Shown here piece by piece: positions 53,227 through 61,669 of a stretch of DNA of 64,000 bases; positions within the stretch are counted from its first letter, which is position 1; each line of letters starts with the position of its first letter. The position numbers and the translations under genes were made by a program. This DNA is from Marinobacter orientalis (lineage in GTDB: Bacteria > Pseudomonadota > Gammaproteobacteria > Pseudomonadales > Oleiphilaceae), in NCBI RefSeq assembly GCF_004792665.1, contig NZ_SRZX01000007.1, forward strand, positions 62,001-126,000, written 5' to 3'. The notes beneath the pieces were generated by a model. That model was not told the origin of the DNA, searched no databases, and saw only the letters and a program-made list of their open reading frames with translations.

Positions 53227-53970
53227 ATGGAAGATCTCAAAGGTAAAACCGCAATTGTCACAGGTGCATCCCGTGGAATCGGCAAAGAAATAGCTCTGCA
53301 ACTTGCGAAGCGCGGCGCAGACGTGGCAATCAATTATGTATCCCGTGAAGCTGACGCAAACAAAGTGGTAAAAGAGCTTGAAGACCTGGGCGTACGAGCT
53401 CTCGCATTCCAGGCAGACCTGTCGCAGATGACAGCAGGACGTGAACTGGTACGGAAGGTTCAGAAGGAATGGGGACGCATTGACATATTGGTCAATAATG
53501 CCGGCATCACCCGCGACAAAGCCATGAAAAACCTTAGCGACGAGGACTGGACAGAAGTTCTCGATACCAACCTGGGGAGTGTCTACGCCACTTGCTCGGA
53601 AGTGTGGCCGATCATGATGGAACAGAAGTTTGGCCGTATCGTGAACATCACCTCGTTCGTCGGGCAGGCCGGTAACTTTGGCCAGGCAAATTACGCTGCC
53701 AGCAAGGGCGGAATCATTGCTTTCACGAAAACGCTGGCGCTCGAGGGAGGACGGCACAACATCACCGTCAATGCTATTGCGCCGGGCTTCACCGAAACCG
53801 AAATGCTTGCCCAGGTACCAGAAAATATTCGCGAGAAAATAATCTCCCGCGTACCCATGGGGCGTTTTGGCCAGCCCGAGGAGATTGCCAAGGCCGTCGT
53901 ATTCGTCGCGGCTGATGGCGACTACATCACTGGTCAGCAGATCAATGTTAACGGCGGCGTATATATGTAA
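53227..53970 (+). CDS. Acetoacetyl-CoA reductase / 3-oxoacyl-ACP reductase (SDR)
   Basis: A 247-residue short-chain dehydrogenase with the NADPH motif TGASRGIG (12-19), NNAG (90-93), and catalytic Ser143, Tyr156, Lys160 (FGQANYAASK). It matches the FabG/PhaB branch. A phasin gene follows 160 bases later, and no other fatty-acid gene is adjacent, so a role as PhaB in polyhydroxybutyrate synthesis is more likely than fatty acid elongation, though sequence alone does not decide. A strong hairpin separates it from the phasin gene. Confidence 0.82.
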   Translation: MEDLKGKTAIVTGASRGIGKEIALQLAKRGADVAINYVSREADANKVVKELEDLGVRALAFQADLSQMTAGRELVRKVQKEWGRIDILVNNAGITRDKAMKNLSDEDWTEVLDTNLGSVYATCSEVWPIMMEQKFGRIVNITSFVGQAGNFGQANYAASKGGIIAFTKTLALEGGRHNITVNAIAPGFTETEMLAQVPENIREKIISRVPMGRFGQPEEIAKAVVFVAADGDYITGQQINVNGGVYM

Positions 53971-53980
53971 CGTGCCCTGG

Positions 53981-54004
53981 AAGAGCGCCTTTACAGGCGC
54001 TCTT
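53981..54004 (+). terminator. Hairpin after the SDR gene
   Basis: AAGAGCGCCT and AGGCGCTCTT form a perfect 10-bp stem with a four-base loop (TTAC), ten bases after the SDR stop. Only a short pyrimidine run follows, so it may terminate weakly or stabilise the transcript end before the phasin gene. Confidence 0.6.
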
Positions 54005-54131
54005 CTGCAACAGGCGCGAGTACATCCTTGATGGATTGATTCTTCGACAGTCTTTGACCTGGGACAAGTTGAATATTGCAACTTTTTGCTGCAATAACAT
54101 TACTTGTTTTAAACACAGAAGGAATTGATCC

Positions 54132-54485
54132 ATGGTTACTGACACTTTTACTCTCTCTTCCGAACCACTGAACCGCCTGAACAGACTGGTCATGGACACC
54201 TGTCAGCGTGCCGCAGATGCCCAGATGACCAGCCTCTACAGCTACATGGCATTACTCGAGGACCAGACCAGAGAGGCTGCTGCCATTCGTAACTTCAAAG
54301 GCATCAAGGGTTTTCTTGGGAATCAGCCGACTCGTGTCAAACAAGTGATCACGCGGATGTCGGAAGACCGCAAGCAGTTTTCAGAAATCGCCGAAAACTT
54401 CCGTAACGGGGCATTCGAGCTGTTTCGGGCACGCGTCGTTGCCAACCCCGAAGGCACCTACCAACCGAAAGCCGATGTGTCCTGA
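54132..54485 (+). CDS. Phasin-like protein
   Basis: A 117-residue, largely helical protein with a clear AAGGAA site. It starts with FTLSSEPLNRLNRLVMDTCQ and continues with AADAQMTSLYSYMALLEDQT and VKQVITRMSEDRKQFSEIAE, typical of phasin family proteins that coat polyhydroxyalkanoate granules. The neighbouring acetoacetyl-CoA reductase-like gene supports this. The assignment rests on size, helical make-up and context. Confidence 0.65.
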   Translation: MVTDTFTLSSEPLNRLNRLVMDTCQRAADAQMTSLYSYMALLEDQTREAAAIRNFKGIKGFLGNQPTRVKQVITRMSEDRKQFSEIAENFRNGAFELFRARVVANPEGTYQPKADVS

Positions 54486-54524
54486 GGGGATCGGAGCAAC
54501 TCCGGGTACACGAAAGCTGGGAGC

Positions 54525-54683
54525 TTAGGCTGCGAACTTCCAGAACGGCGTTCTCAAGCGCTGCTCGACAACTTCTGGCGGGTATCCGACGTCTTTGAGA
54601 AGGCGTGGTTCAGTGGTCAGGACCAGGCGAAGGAAGTTACGCTTCATTCGCCATCCTTTGTACAGTGATGCTGCTTTGCTCAT
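54525..54683 (-). CDS. Small DUF1127-like protein
   Basis: A 52-residue frame from ATG 54683 to TAA 54525 reads MSKAASLYKGWRMKRNFLRL then VLTTEPRLLKDVGYPPEVVE. It has the layout of short DUF1127 (YjiS-like) proteins: a basic LY.GWR helix followed by a LLKD.G helix. The ribosome site is weak. Such proteins are often stress or RNA-related regulators in alphaproteobacteria; here the role is unknown. It lies alone between the phasin gene and the ydcH-like gene. Confidence 0.6.
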   Translation of the reverse strand: MSKAASLYKGWRMKRNFLRLVLTTEPRLLKDVGYPPEVVEQRLRTPFWKFAA

Positions 54684-54766
54684 TTCAATCATCCATTCAT
54701 AGGTAACAACAAAAACCTGTCCGTGCCCGGTTTTAGTTAGTTACCTATTTTATGGATGAAACGTCT

Positions 54767-54813
54767 CGGGCCCCATACTTGGAAACCACTACACAGCTCC
54801 TGTAAGGGGCCCG
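54767..54813. repeat. Inverted repeat CGGGCCCC/GGGGCCCG
   Basis: Two 8-bp arms (54767-54774 and 54806-54813) flank about 31 bases between the small DUF1127-like gene and the DUF465 gene. It lies immediately downstream of the DUF465 gene on the - strand, so a terminator or attenuator role is possible, but no T-run follows. Confidence 0.35.
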
Positions 54814-54832
54814 CAGGCCTGACGACTTATAC

Positions 54833-55087
54833 CTATCCAGCGCTATTGGACTTCTTCACGAGCGTTTTATAGAGGTCATCTTTCAGTTGCAGGCGTTGCT
54901 GCTTCATACGATGCAGTTTGTCGTCACCAATCGGGGCGTCCCTGCGCTCCAGCCCCTCGATTTCCTGGTCCAGCTCTGCGTACTGCTGAAAATCCTCCCT
55001 GAATTTGGGGTCATTCTCTTTTAATTCGTCAATCAGGTCACTGAATTGCGGAAATTCGTTGTGAAGCTCGTGGCTGGAAATGCCCAT
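54833..55087 (-). CDS. DUF465 (YdcH-like) small protein
   Basis: From ATG 55087, with an AGGAG/GAGG site upstream, the product is 84 residues. The sequence HELHNEFPQFSDLIDELKEN, then IEGLERRDAPIGDDKLHRMK and QRLQLKDDLYKTL, is typical of the YdcH/DUF465 family, a short coiled-coil protein of unknown function. The longer frame to 55120 lacks a ribosome site. Confidence 0.8.
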   Translation of the reverse strand: MGISSHELHNEFPQFSDLIDELKENDPKFREDFQQYAELDQEIEGLERRDAPIGDDKLHRMKQQRLQLKDDLYKTLVKKSNSAG

Positions 55088-55416
55088 TACCTCGTCTCCT
55101 TGTTTTCGCAGAGTGGTCATTCAGAATGCCATTTCTGCCGGGAATTTGTGAACAGTCGAAGCGCTGATCAACCGGAAGTCTACAAATTCGGAGCCAGTGG
55201 TTCCACCTCCCGGGACTCTTTCAACTCCCGGCATCTTGACAGGGGCGGGGCCTGATGACTACAGGTATAGCTTATTACCGGCTGAGTACCAGCATTTTGT
55301 GATGGCACTGACGCGTCCTCCTTTGACAAATCGCTAATAGCTACGGGCGATCAATAAGGTATAGGATGATTGAAAGATTTTTGAGCACTGATCTGTTTAT
55401 CTGAGGAATGTTGCAC
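55088..55416. other. Intergenic region between the DUF465 gene and fabH
   Basis: The 329 bases carry no recognisable gene on either strand. It must hold the promoters of the divergent ydcH-like gene and fabH. A GAGG just before ATG 55417 is the fabH ribosome site. Confidence 0.4.
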
Positions 55417-56385
55417 ATGACGTACGCGCGAATTGTCGGCACGGGCTCCTACCTGCCCGAGAATGTCCTGACAAACGAAGACATGGAAAAAATTGTCGAC
55501 ACCAGCGACCAATGGATTCGTGAGCGTACCGGTATCGAGCAGCGGCATATCGCCGTGGAAGGTGAAACCACCGTTGATCTCGCTGAAAAGGCTTCGCGCC
55601 TGGCCATAGAAGCAGCCGGCCTGAAACCCGACGATATCGACCTGATCGTTTTTGCTACCTCCACGCCCGACAAAATTTTCCCCAGCTCGGCGTGCATCCT
55701 TCAGGCGCGGCTGGATATTCATGGTTGCCCGGCCTTTGATATCCAGGCGGTGTGCAGTGGCTTTGTATATGCCTTGTCGATTGCCGACAAGTTCGTCAAA
55801 ACCGGCAGCAGTAAACGGGTTCTGGTGGTGGGTGCGGAGCTGTTCTCACGCATCCTTGACTGGGAAGACCGCGGCACCTGCGTGCTCTTCGGCGATGGCG
55901 CCGGCGCCGTAGTGCTGGAGGCCAGCGAGGAAACCGGTATCCTTTCAACCCACATCCACGCGGATGGCAAATACGAAGATCTGCTCCATGTTCCCTTTGG
56001 CATCGGTGATGGTTTCGACCAGGTTCGTGCCGGCAAGGGTCATGTCCACATGAAGGGCAATGAGGTCTTCAAGATTGCGGTAAACACCCTGGGCCGGATT
56101 GTGGATGAGACTCTTGAGGCCAACCAGATGAAGAAGTCAGACATCGACTGGCTTGTACCCCATCAGGCCAACCTGAGAATTATTTCAGCCACGGCCCGCA
56201 AGCTGAACATGTCCATGGACCAGGTGGTGGTGACCGTCAACAAGCATGGCAACACCTCCGCCGCCTCCATTCCACTGGCGCTGGACGTGGCGGTGCGCGA
56301 CGGACGTATCAAGAGAAACGAAGTGATTCTGCTGGAAGCCTTTGGTGGCGGCTTTACCTGGGGCTCAGCGCTGATCCGGTTCTGA
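55417..56385 (+). CDS. fabH: 3-oxoacyl-ACP synthase III (FabH type)
   Basis: From ATG 55417 (GAGG about nine bases upstream) the enzyme has 322 residues. The catalytic triad is Cys113 (QAVCSGF), His249 (VPHQAN) and Asn279 (HGNTSAAS), and the start [20 protein letters not shown] plus [12 protein letters not shown] and [16 protein letters not shown] are family marks. It starts fatty acid chains from acetyl-CoA and malonyl-ACP, or works on related acyl substrates. It stands alone here, not in a fab cluster. A 7-bp inverted pair lies after its stop. Confidence 0.88.
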   Translation: MTYARIVGTGSYLPENVLTNEDMEKIVDTSDQWIRERTGIEQRHIAVEGETTVDLAEKASRLAIEAAGLKPDDIDLIVFATSTPDKIFPSSACILQARLDIHGCPAFDIQAVCSGFVYALSIADKFVKTGSSKRVLVVGAELFSRILDWEDRGTCVLFGDGAGAVVLEASEETGILSTHIHADGKYEDLLHVPFGIGDGFDQVRAGKGHVHMKGNEVFKIAVNTLGRIVDETLEANQMKKSDIDWLVPHQANLRIISATARKLNMSMDQVVVTVNKHGNTSAASIPLALDVAVRDGRIKRNEVILLEAFGGGFTWGSALIRF

Positions 56386-56441
56386 ACTCTGACTTTCGAA
56401 CAATTCCGCAAAGGTTATTACGAACAGGTCTGGGGTATCGC

Positions 56442-56477
56442 GGCTGGCCTTACGCAAGCTGGAGGAAGCTGCCAGCC
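56442..56477. terminator. Possible bidirectional terminator between fabH and dabA
   Basis: GGCTGGC (56442-56448) and GCCAGCC (56471-56477) form a 7-bp stem with a 22-base loop between the two convergent genes. There is no clear T-run. The role is suggested by location only. Confidence 0.3.
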
Positions 56478-56496
56478 CTTCCGTGCTAGCGATTGA

Positions 56497-58956
56497 TCAG
56501 CAGGCCTGCCAGCTGCCATTGCTGTACAGCTCCACACCCTCAGCCGTCAGGCGACACAGCCAGACCCACTGGTTTGCCACCAGCGCCTCCACATCCGGAT
56601 TCTGACGGATAACTGTTTCTATTCTGTCTGCAGGCGCATCAATCAGCACTGTCAGCCGAACCGGTTCGTGTCTCCAGTAGGTGCCATCGTGAACCGACTG
56701 CAACGGCAGCCCGATACGCAGATCGGTTCCGTTACCCTCGATCACACCGATATTACCGCCCACAACCGAATGCAGCAGTTTGTTTCCGGCACCATGAACA
56801 TCCAGCATGGTGACCGAGCCGAAGTACTGCATGTTGATCCAGTTCGCGACAATCATCGGCGCCGATAACAGGGCGGCCAGTATGTCGCCGTTGCCGTCCT
56901 GCTCCGGGTCATAGTCATGAAGGAACACCCGCCCTCCCAGGTTTTTACCACGGGTTCGCGCGCGTTTTGCGAAAATGATGGCTGCGTTATTGGCAAGTCC
57001 CCACTCTGGCCTGACTTCAGTCCAATCCGAGGTTCTGCTTCTAACCATTTGATGTAATTTTTTATCATTAAATCCATTAAGCTTGAGAGCCGTGGCTCTT
57101 TCCCGCCTGGTCAGGTTCCCGGCCTCTGCAAACCGACGTTCGAGGTCCGCCAGGGCTGGCCCATGAGAACCCGGCAGACTGTCGCAATCAAACAGGGTTA
57201 CCTCATCGGTGACCGTGCAGTGCTCAGCGGCCACAGCCCAGCTGTCGCCGGGAATGGAAATGCCTTCCTCGGCAAGTGCTACACGTACCTGAGGGTCATT
57301 GAATAATTGCGCGGCGAGCCTGGCGTTCATTCCCCCGTTCTGGCCGCCACAGGCTCCACACGCGAGGCCGGCATGATGGGGATTATTTTCCGTATGCGTG
57401 CCGTGGCCGGTAAATACCAGCAGCGGCGCAAAGTTATTGGTCAGCGCCATGCCCCGGAGAAATCCGGCCACCAGTTGGACCTTTGTGGTTTCAAACAGCG
57501 GGTACCCGCCGTGAAGATACACCAGTCGACCTGTTGCCATGCGCTGGTTATCAGCCTTTTTCTTGCGGGCAGCCAGATTGAGTGAGTCCTTGACGAGTTT
57601 CCACGCCCAGGCCAATCCCGTGGTTTCCACCAGTGTAAAAGTCGACAGGCTGCCATATTTGGCCTTGCGCACCGACTCACGCGTCATTTCCCGTTGATCG
57701 AGAGCCCTGTTAAGAGCCGCGTCGCTGTCATTGCTGCCGTGGGTATCTATCGCCCGGAAGGCAGGCGCCAGCAGGCCGGGCAGCTTCTCCATGGGCCGGT
57801 AGGGCCCATGTTTAAGGTGGACAATGGGCAAGCCGAAGAAGCCCGCAAATCCGATGGTCTGGATACCGGGATGCACTTCCTCCAGGTGCCGACGCATAAT
57901 TTCGGAACGGACATCAATGCAGAATACAGCCTGAACATCCGGGCGTTCGGAGATGGCACTGTCACCATGACCAGAGCCCTCATCGTCGCCCACAACCTGC
58001 CATAAAGAACGCTGGTATCCGATTTCAAAAGCCCTTTGCCAGACCCAGAGCCAGTTGGGACCGGCCTTCGGACTGGCCTGGGCCAGAGCACGGCGTCGAT
58101 TTACCGCGACATTTTTCTGTTCAGGGTTGGCATGGTGAAACGCAGCCCACTCCCATACCAGCAATATGGATAGCAATTGCTCGCAAACGCCGGAGCTCTC
58201 TCCCCTCAACCCTGCTCGCCAGTCGATACCACTGCACCAGGCAGCCCACCCGGGAATACGCATCAGCAGGCCATGGCCGAAGGCCTCCAGAGCGTCAGCA
58301 TCGATAGCAAGCGTCCTGATGGCCTGCCGGGTCGCCTCCATCCGGTCTGCAGGCAATGTTTTGAACCATCGCCTTACTCCCCGGATACCGGTGCGGTGGT
58401 CCAGCGACACATCTGTGCTGACTGCCTCCAGCCAGAAATCGAATAAACTTACCTCGTCGCAACGCGTTGACCAGCGGGCCTGCCTTGTGTCAAAAAACGC
58501 ACCGCAGATACGGGCAATCTGATCAATCACGGCCACCATCGGCCGCCCTCCCTCCACAGCGGCAGGGAGAATGTCCAGGAGTGAGTAACCCGGTTGGTTT
58601 TCAACGCGCTCAGGGCGGTAAAGTCGATCGCAGAACAGATCAGGATCGTCGCTGATGCCCGCTTCTTGCAGACTTGCCAGAAGGTCATCCCTGCTGATCC
58701 TGCCTCCTTCCCATGCCTCGCGATAGAAAGCCTGTGGCATCAGCATGGTGATACCGCGCCGCTGCCGTAACAGGTTATCCACCCGCGGTGCCGGCTGCTC
58801 CCTCAGCCCCCAGAACGGATTGACAGCGATCCACTGGTCCAGCGGCCAGACCGGCGCAACGAGTGCACAGGCTTTCGAGAGCGATGCCTGCCAGTCATCA
58901 TCAGAAGCACGATCAGTAGAGTGATCGGCAGTCAGACATTGAGCAAGATCGGTCAT
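56497..58956 (-). CDS. dabA: DabA, catalytic-like subunit of the DAB inorganic carbon pump
   Basis: An 819-residue DUF2309 protein that with DabB accumulates bicarbonate. It starts with WQASLSKACALVAPVWPLDQ and IAVNPFWGLRE. The predicted zinc site of DabA (Cys-Asp-His-Cys) is present as Cys346 and Asp348 (VFCIDVRSE), His518 (GHGTHTENN) and Cys533 (LACGACGG), with the same spacing as in Halothiobacillus DabA. Its start overlaps the dabB stop by four bases. It needs DabB for membrane coupling. Confidence 0.9.
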   Translation of the reverse strand: MTDLAQCLTADHSTDRASDDDWQASLSKACALVAPVWPLDQWIAVNPFWGLREQPAPRVDNLLRQRRGITMLMPQAFYREAWEGGRISRDDLLASLQEAGISDDPDLFCDRLYRPERVENQPGYSLLDILPAAVEGGRPMVAVIDQIARICGAFFDTRQARWSTRCDEVSLFDFWLEAVSTDVSLDHRTGIRGVRRWFKTLPADRMEATRQAIRTLAIDADALEAFGHGLLMRIPGWAAWCSGIDWRAGLRGESSGVCEQLLSILLVWEWAAFHHANPEQKNVAVNRRRALAQASPKAGPNWLWVWQRAFEIGYQRSLWQVVGDDEGSGHGDSAISERPDVQAVFCIDVRSEIMRRHLEEVHPGIQTIGFAGFFGLPIVHLKHGPYRPMEKLPGLLAPAFRAIDTHGSNDSDAALNRALDQREMTRESVRKAKYGSLSTFTLVETTGLAWAWKLVKDSLNLAARKKKADNQRMATGRLVYLHGGYPLFETTKVQLVAGFLRGMALTNNFAPLLVFTGHGTHTENNPHHAGLACGACGGQNGGMNARLAAQLFNDPQVRVALAEEGISIPGDSWAVAAEHCTVTDEVTLFDCDSLPGSHGPALADLERRFAEAGNLTRRERATALKLNGFNDKKLHQMVRSRTSDWTEVRPEWGLANNAAIIFAKRARTRGKNLGGRVFLHDYDPEQDGNGDILAALLSAPMIVANWINMQYFGSVTMLDVHGAGNKLLHSVVGGNIGVIEGNGTDLRIGLPLQSVHDGTYWRHEPVRLTVLIDAPADRIETVIRQNPDVEALVANQWVWLCRLTAEGVELYSNGSWQAC

Positions 58957-60572
58957 GCTTTCTCTTCCATAGTGAACGGATGATGGGGAACCCGGTTAAA
59001 ACCAGCATGGGCAGCGAGCGCATTCGACGCCAGGCGCCGGGTGAGCTGATCAAACGGCAGATCCAGATACAGCCCCTGGCTGAAATGTCTGTAGAGCGAC
59101 GCCATCGGCCGCGAGCGCGGTGCCAGGGCCACCATCAGTGACAGCAGAGCCAGCGCCACGAGCAATGCGAATCCGGCAATCCAGGCAACATCGGGCAAAA
59201 CGAAGGTCGCATGGTCGGGCACGGCAGAGCCCAGTAAGGCGTGGAGTATGGCGTAGACAGGAACCAGTAACAGCGCAAGGCCGGCAATGCTCGCCCTCCC
59301 CCGGACGCTCGTTCCACGTGGCATCCCCATGGTGGCGCTGGCCACTGCAAGCACCAGCAGAGCCCCGAAGACGGCGTTGCCTTCGACCAGCCACGGTTGC
59401 CAGACAAGCATCAGTGAAGCCAGTGTCGCGGTAGCGCCGGCCCACAACAGCCGAGTGCTGACGGGCAGCTCCGGAAACAGGTCCACAGCAGATACCCTGA
59501 CCGTGCGCCCGGCTGCAAGAAACGAATGCGCCTTGTAGACGGAGTGAGCCAGAAGATGCAGCAGCGCCAGAGTGTAGGCACCCATTCCGATCTCGAACAG
59601 CATAAAGCCCATCTGGGCGCAGGTGGACCAGGCCAGCGCATGCTTCACGGAGTAATGGGTCATCATGGTGATAACTGCGATAACAGCCGTTGTTCCACCC
59701 ATTGCCAACAGGATCATGTGCCCGGCGGTGAAGCCGTCAAAAACCGGAAAAAGCCGCAGCCACAAGAAGCCACCAAGATTTATTACGCCCGCGTGCAATA
59801 AAGCCGATACCGGAGTGGGCGCCTCCATGACCCTGAGCAACCAGCCATGGAAAGGAATCTGGGCACATTTGAGCACTGCCGCCAGCGCCAGCAGGATTGC
59901 TGCTGCAGTGAGCGCAGTCGAATCCGCCGCAGTCGCCGCCTGCATGGCCGTCATCTCCGGCAACCGGAAGGTGCCGTAATGGTGATACAGCAACAGCACA
60001 CCAGCGATCACAAAGGCATCACCGGTGCGGCTGACTATAAATTTCTGCACTGCCGCAATCCGTGCCTGCGGACGGTCGGGATACAGCGTCAGCAAATTGT
60101 GAAGTGCCAGGCTGACACCAACCCAGGCACCCGCCAGCACCAGCAGGTTATTGGTGAATGCGAGCACCAGTACGCAGCCAATAGTAGTCAGAAACCACGG
60201 CAGGAATCGCTCGCGACCCGGGTCTCCCCGCAGGTAGTTTTCTGCAAAGCGGAGAATCGCCCAGCCAATAAAAGCGACCATCAGCGCCATCCAGATTGCT
60301 ATCCCGTCTGTGTAGAGCCCCAGCATCCGGGCAGTGTTTTCAAGCCCCGGACCACTACCGGGCAATGATCTTTCTGCCATCATCAGTAAGCCGATGACCA
60401 CTGTGGTAAACATTGAAGCGGTCAACAGCTGGCTTGCAATACGCCAGCAATGATTAAGCTTCAGGGTATCGCGAGCGCGGGCGCTGAACAGGGCAACGGC
60501 GAACAGGCAGACCAGAATAGTCAGCCACAGGCCCAGTGCCAGAAAGGCCAGTGCAGGCATCAGAAAAACCAT
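58953..60572 (-). CDS. dabB: DabB, proton-conducting NuoL-like subunit
   Basis: A 539-residue polytopic membrane protein of the NuoL/MrpA family with about fourteen helices and the conserved AIRQKFIVSRTGD-like segment AAVQKFIVSRTGDAFV, HGWLLRVMEAPTPVSALLHA and ALAWSTCAQMGFML. A NuoL-type subunit next to dabA, without other complex I genes, is the hallmark of the DAB system, where it supplies cation-driven energy for bicarbonate accumulation. Transcription is from the divergent region shared with the LysR gene. Confidence 0.9.
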   Translation of the reverse strand: MVFLMPALAFLALGLWLTILVCLFAVALFSARARDTLKLNHCWRIASQLLTASMFTTVVIGLLMMAERSLPGSGPGLENTARMLGLYTDGIAIWMALMVAFIGWAILRFAENYLRGDPGRERFLPWFLTTIGCVLVLAFTNNLLVLAGAWVGVSLALHNLLTLYPDRPQARIAAVQKFIVSRTGDAFVIAGVLLLYHHYGTFRLPEMTAMQAATAADSTALTAAAILLALAAVLKCAQIPFHGWLLRVMEAPTPVSALLHAGVINLGGFLWLRLFPVFDGFTAGHMILLAMGGTTAVIAVITMMTHYSVKHALAWSTCAQMGFMLFEIGMGAYTLALLHLLAHSVYKAHSFLAAGRTVRVSAVDLFPELPVSTRLLWAGATATLASLMLVWQPWLVEGNAVFGALLVLAVASATMGMPRGTSVRGRASIAGLALLLVPVYAILHALLGSAVPDHATFVLPDVAWIAGFALLVALALLSLMVALAPRSRPMASLYRHFSQGLYLDLPFDQLTRRLASNALAAHAGFNRVPHHPFTMEEKA

Positions 60573-60636
60573 CAGGAGTCCCTCCAGGTTTTCTGCTACT
60601 TTGCCTTTTCGCGTTCATTATATAAAATAGATAATT

Positions 60637-60649
60637 ACGAACATTTCGT
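60637..60649. promoter_or_regulatory. Candidate LysR operator
   Basis: ACGAA-CAT-TTCGT is a perfect dyad in the AT-rich 100-base gap between dabB and the LysR gene. LysR regulators often bind T-N11-A dyads in such divergent regions. Near by, GTTCATTAT and ATAAT..GAAC form a second imperfect dyad. This is a candidate site, not demonstrated. Confidence 0.45.
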
Positions 60650-60672
60650 TCTCTTTTAAAGAACCATCTGTC

Positions 60673-61584
60673 ATGAAACTGAATTATCATCATCTGTACT
60701 ACTTCTGGATGGTCGCGCGAACCGGGCATCTGACCCGCGCCGCCAGAATGCTTCACGTTTCCCAGTCCGCACTATCGGGTCAGATTCGCAAGCTTGAAGA
60801 CAGCCTTGGTCATGATCTGTTTATCCGCGAAAGCAGAAAACTGACATTATCCGAAGCGGGGCGAATGGCCTTCTCGTATGCCGAGGAGATATTCCGTCAT
60901 GGCGAAGAGCTCACTGCCCTGTTTGCCTCAGGATCACAGCCAAACCGGGAAGTAATGAGAATGGGGGCAGTCGCGACACTGTCGAGAAACTTTCAGGAGG
61001 AGTTTCTGCGGCCCCTGCTGGGGCGGGACGATCTTGAACTGTGCCTGCAAAGCGGGCATATCGATGAGCTGCTAAGGCGGCTTTCAGCTCACAGGCTGGA
61101 TGTTGTGCTGGCCAACCAGTCAGTCCAGGGTAATGAGCAGAACCCCTGGCGCTCGCGGCTGATTGCCCGGCAACCGGTAAGCATCATTGGCCCGCCCGGA
61201 GAACATAACGTCGTGGGTTTTCCGGCGTTTCTTACCGGCAAAAGCCTTATCCTTCCGGGCCCCGAAAGCAACATTCGCCAGGGGTTCGATCAGCTTTGCG
61301 AATACCACCGGATCTATCCGTCTGTAGCTGCGGAAGTCGACGATATGGCCATGATGAGGCTACTCACCCGGGACAGTGGGCGTTACGCCGTTTTACCACC
61401 AGTGGTCGTTCGTGACGAGCTCAACTCCGGTACCCTGGTGGACTATGGCTCTTTACCCGGCATCTTCGAAGAATTCTATGCGATCAGCATAAGGCGTCGC
61501 TTCGAGAAACCGGCACTTCGGGAATTGCTGGCAAAATCAGCCGGGAGTTTCCTGGCCGGACCTGTCATTGATCATTCTGACTAG
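60673..61584 (+). CDS. LysR-type regulator of the dab operon
   Basis: A 303-residue protein with an N-terminal winged helix (LNYHHLYYFWMVARTGHLTR, AARMLHVSQSALSGQIRKLE) resembling NhaR, and a C-terminal LysR effector domain. It is transcribed divergently from dabB with 100 bases between, the usual arrangement for a LysR protein regulating its neighbour. CO2- or bicarbonate-related control is inferred from context. Confidence 0.83.
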   Translation: MKLNYHHLYYFWMVARTGHLTRAARMLHVSQSALSGQIRKLEDSLGHDLFIRESRKLTLSEAGRMAFSYAEEIFRHGEELTALFASGSQPNREVMRMGAVATLSRNFQEEFLRPLLGRDDLELCLQSGHIDELLRRLSAHRLDVVLANQSVQGNEQNPWRSRLIARQPVSIIGPPGEHNVVGFPAFLTGKSLILPGPESNIRQGFDQLCEYHRIYPSVAAEVDDMAMMRLLTRDSGRYAVLPPVVVRDELNSGTLVDYGSLPGIFEEFYAISIRRRFEKPALRELLAKSAGSFLAGPVIDHSD

Positions 61585-61669
61585 CCAGGGTGTCCGAAAA
61601 AGTCATCAATGACGAAGACATGGACCCGTATACTCGGCACGAGACCATCTTCCATCAGGCGAATCTGTC

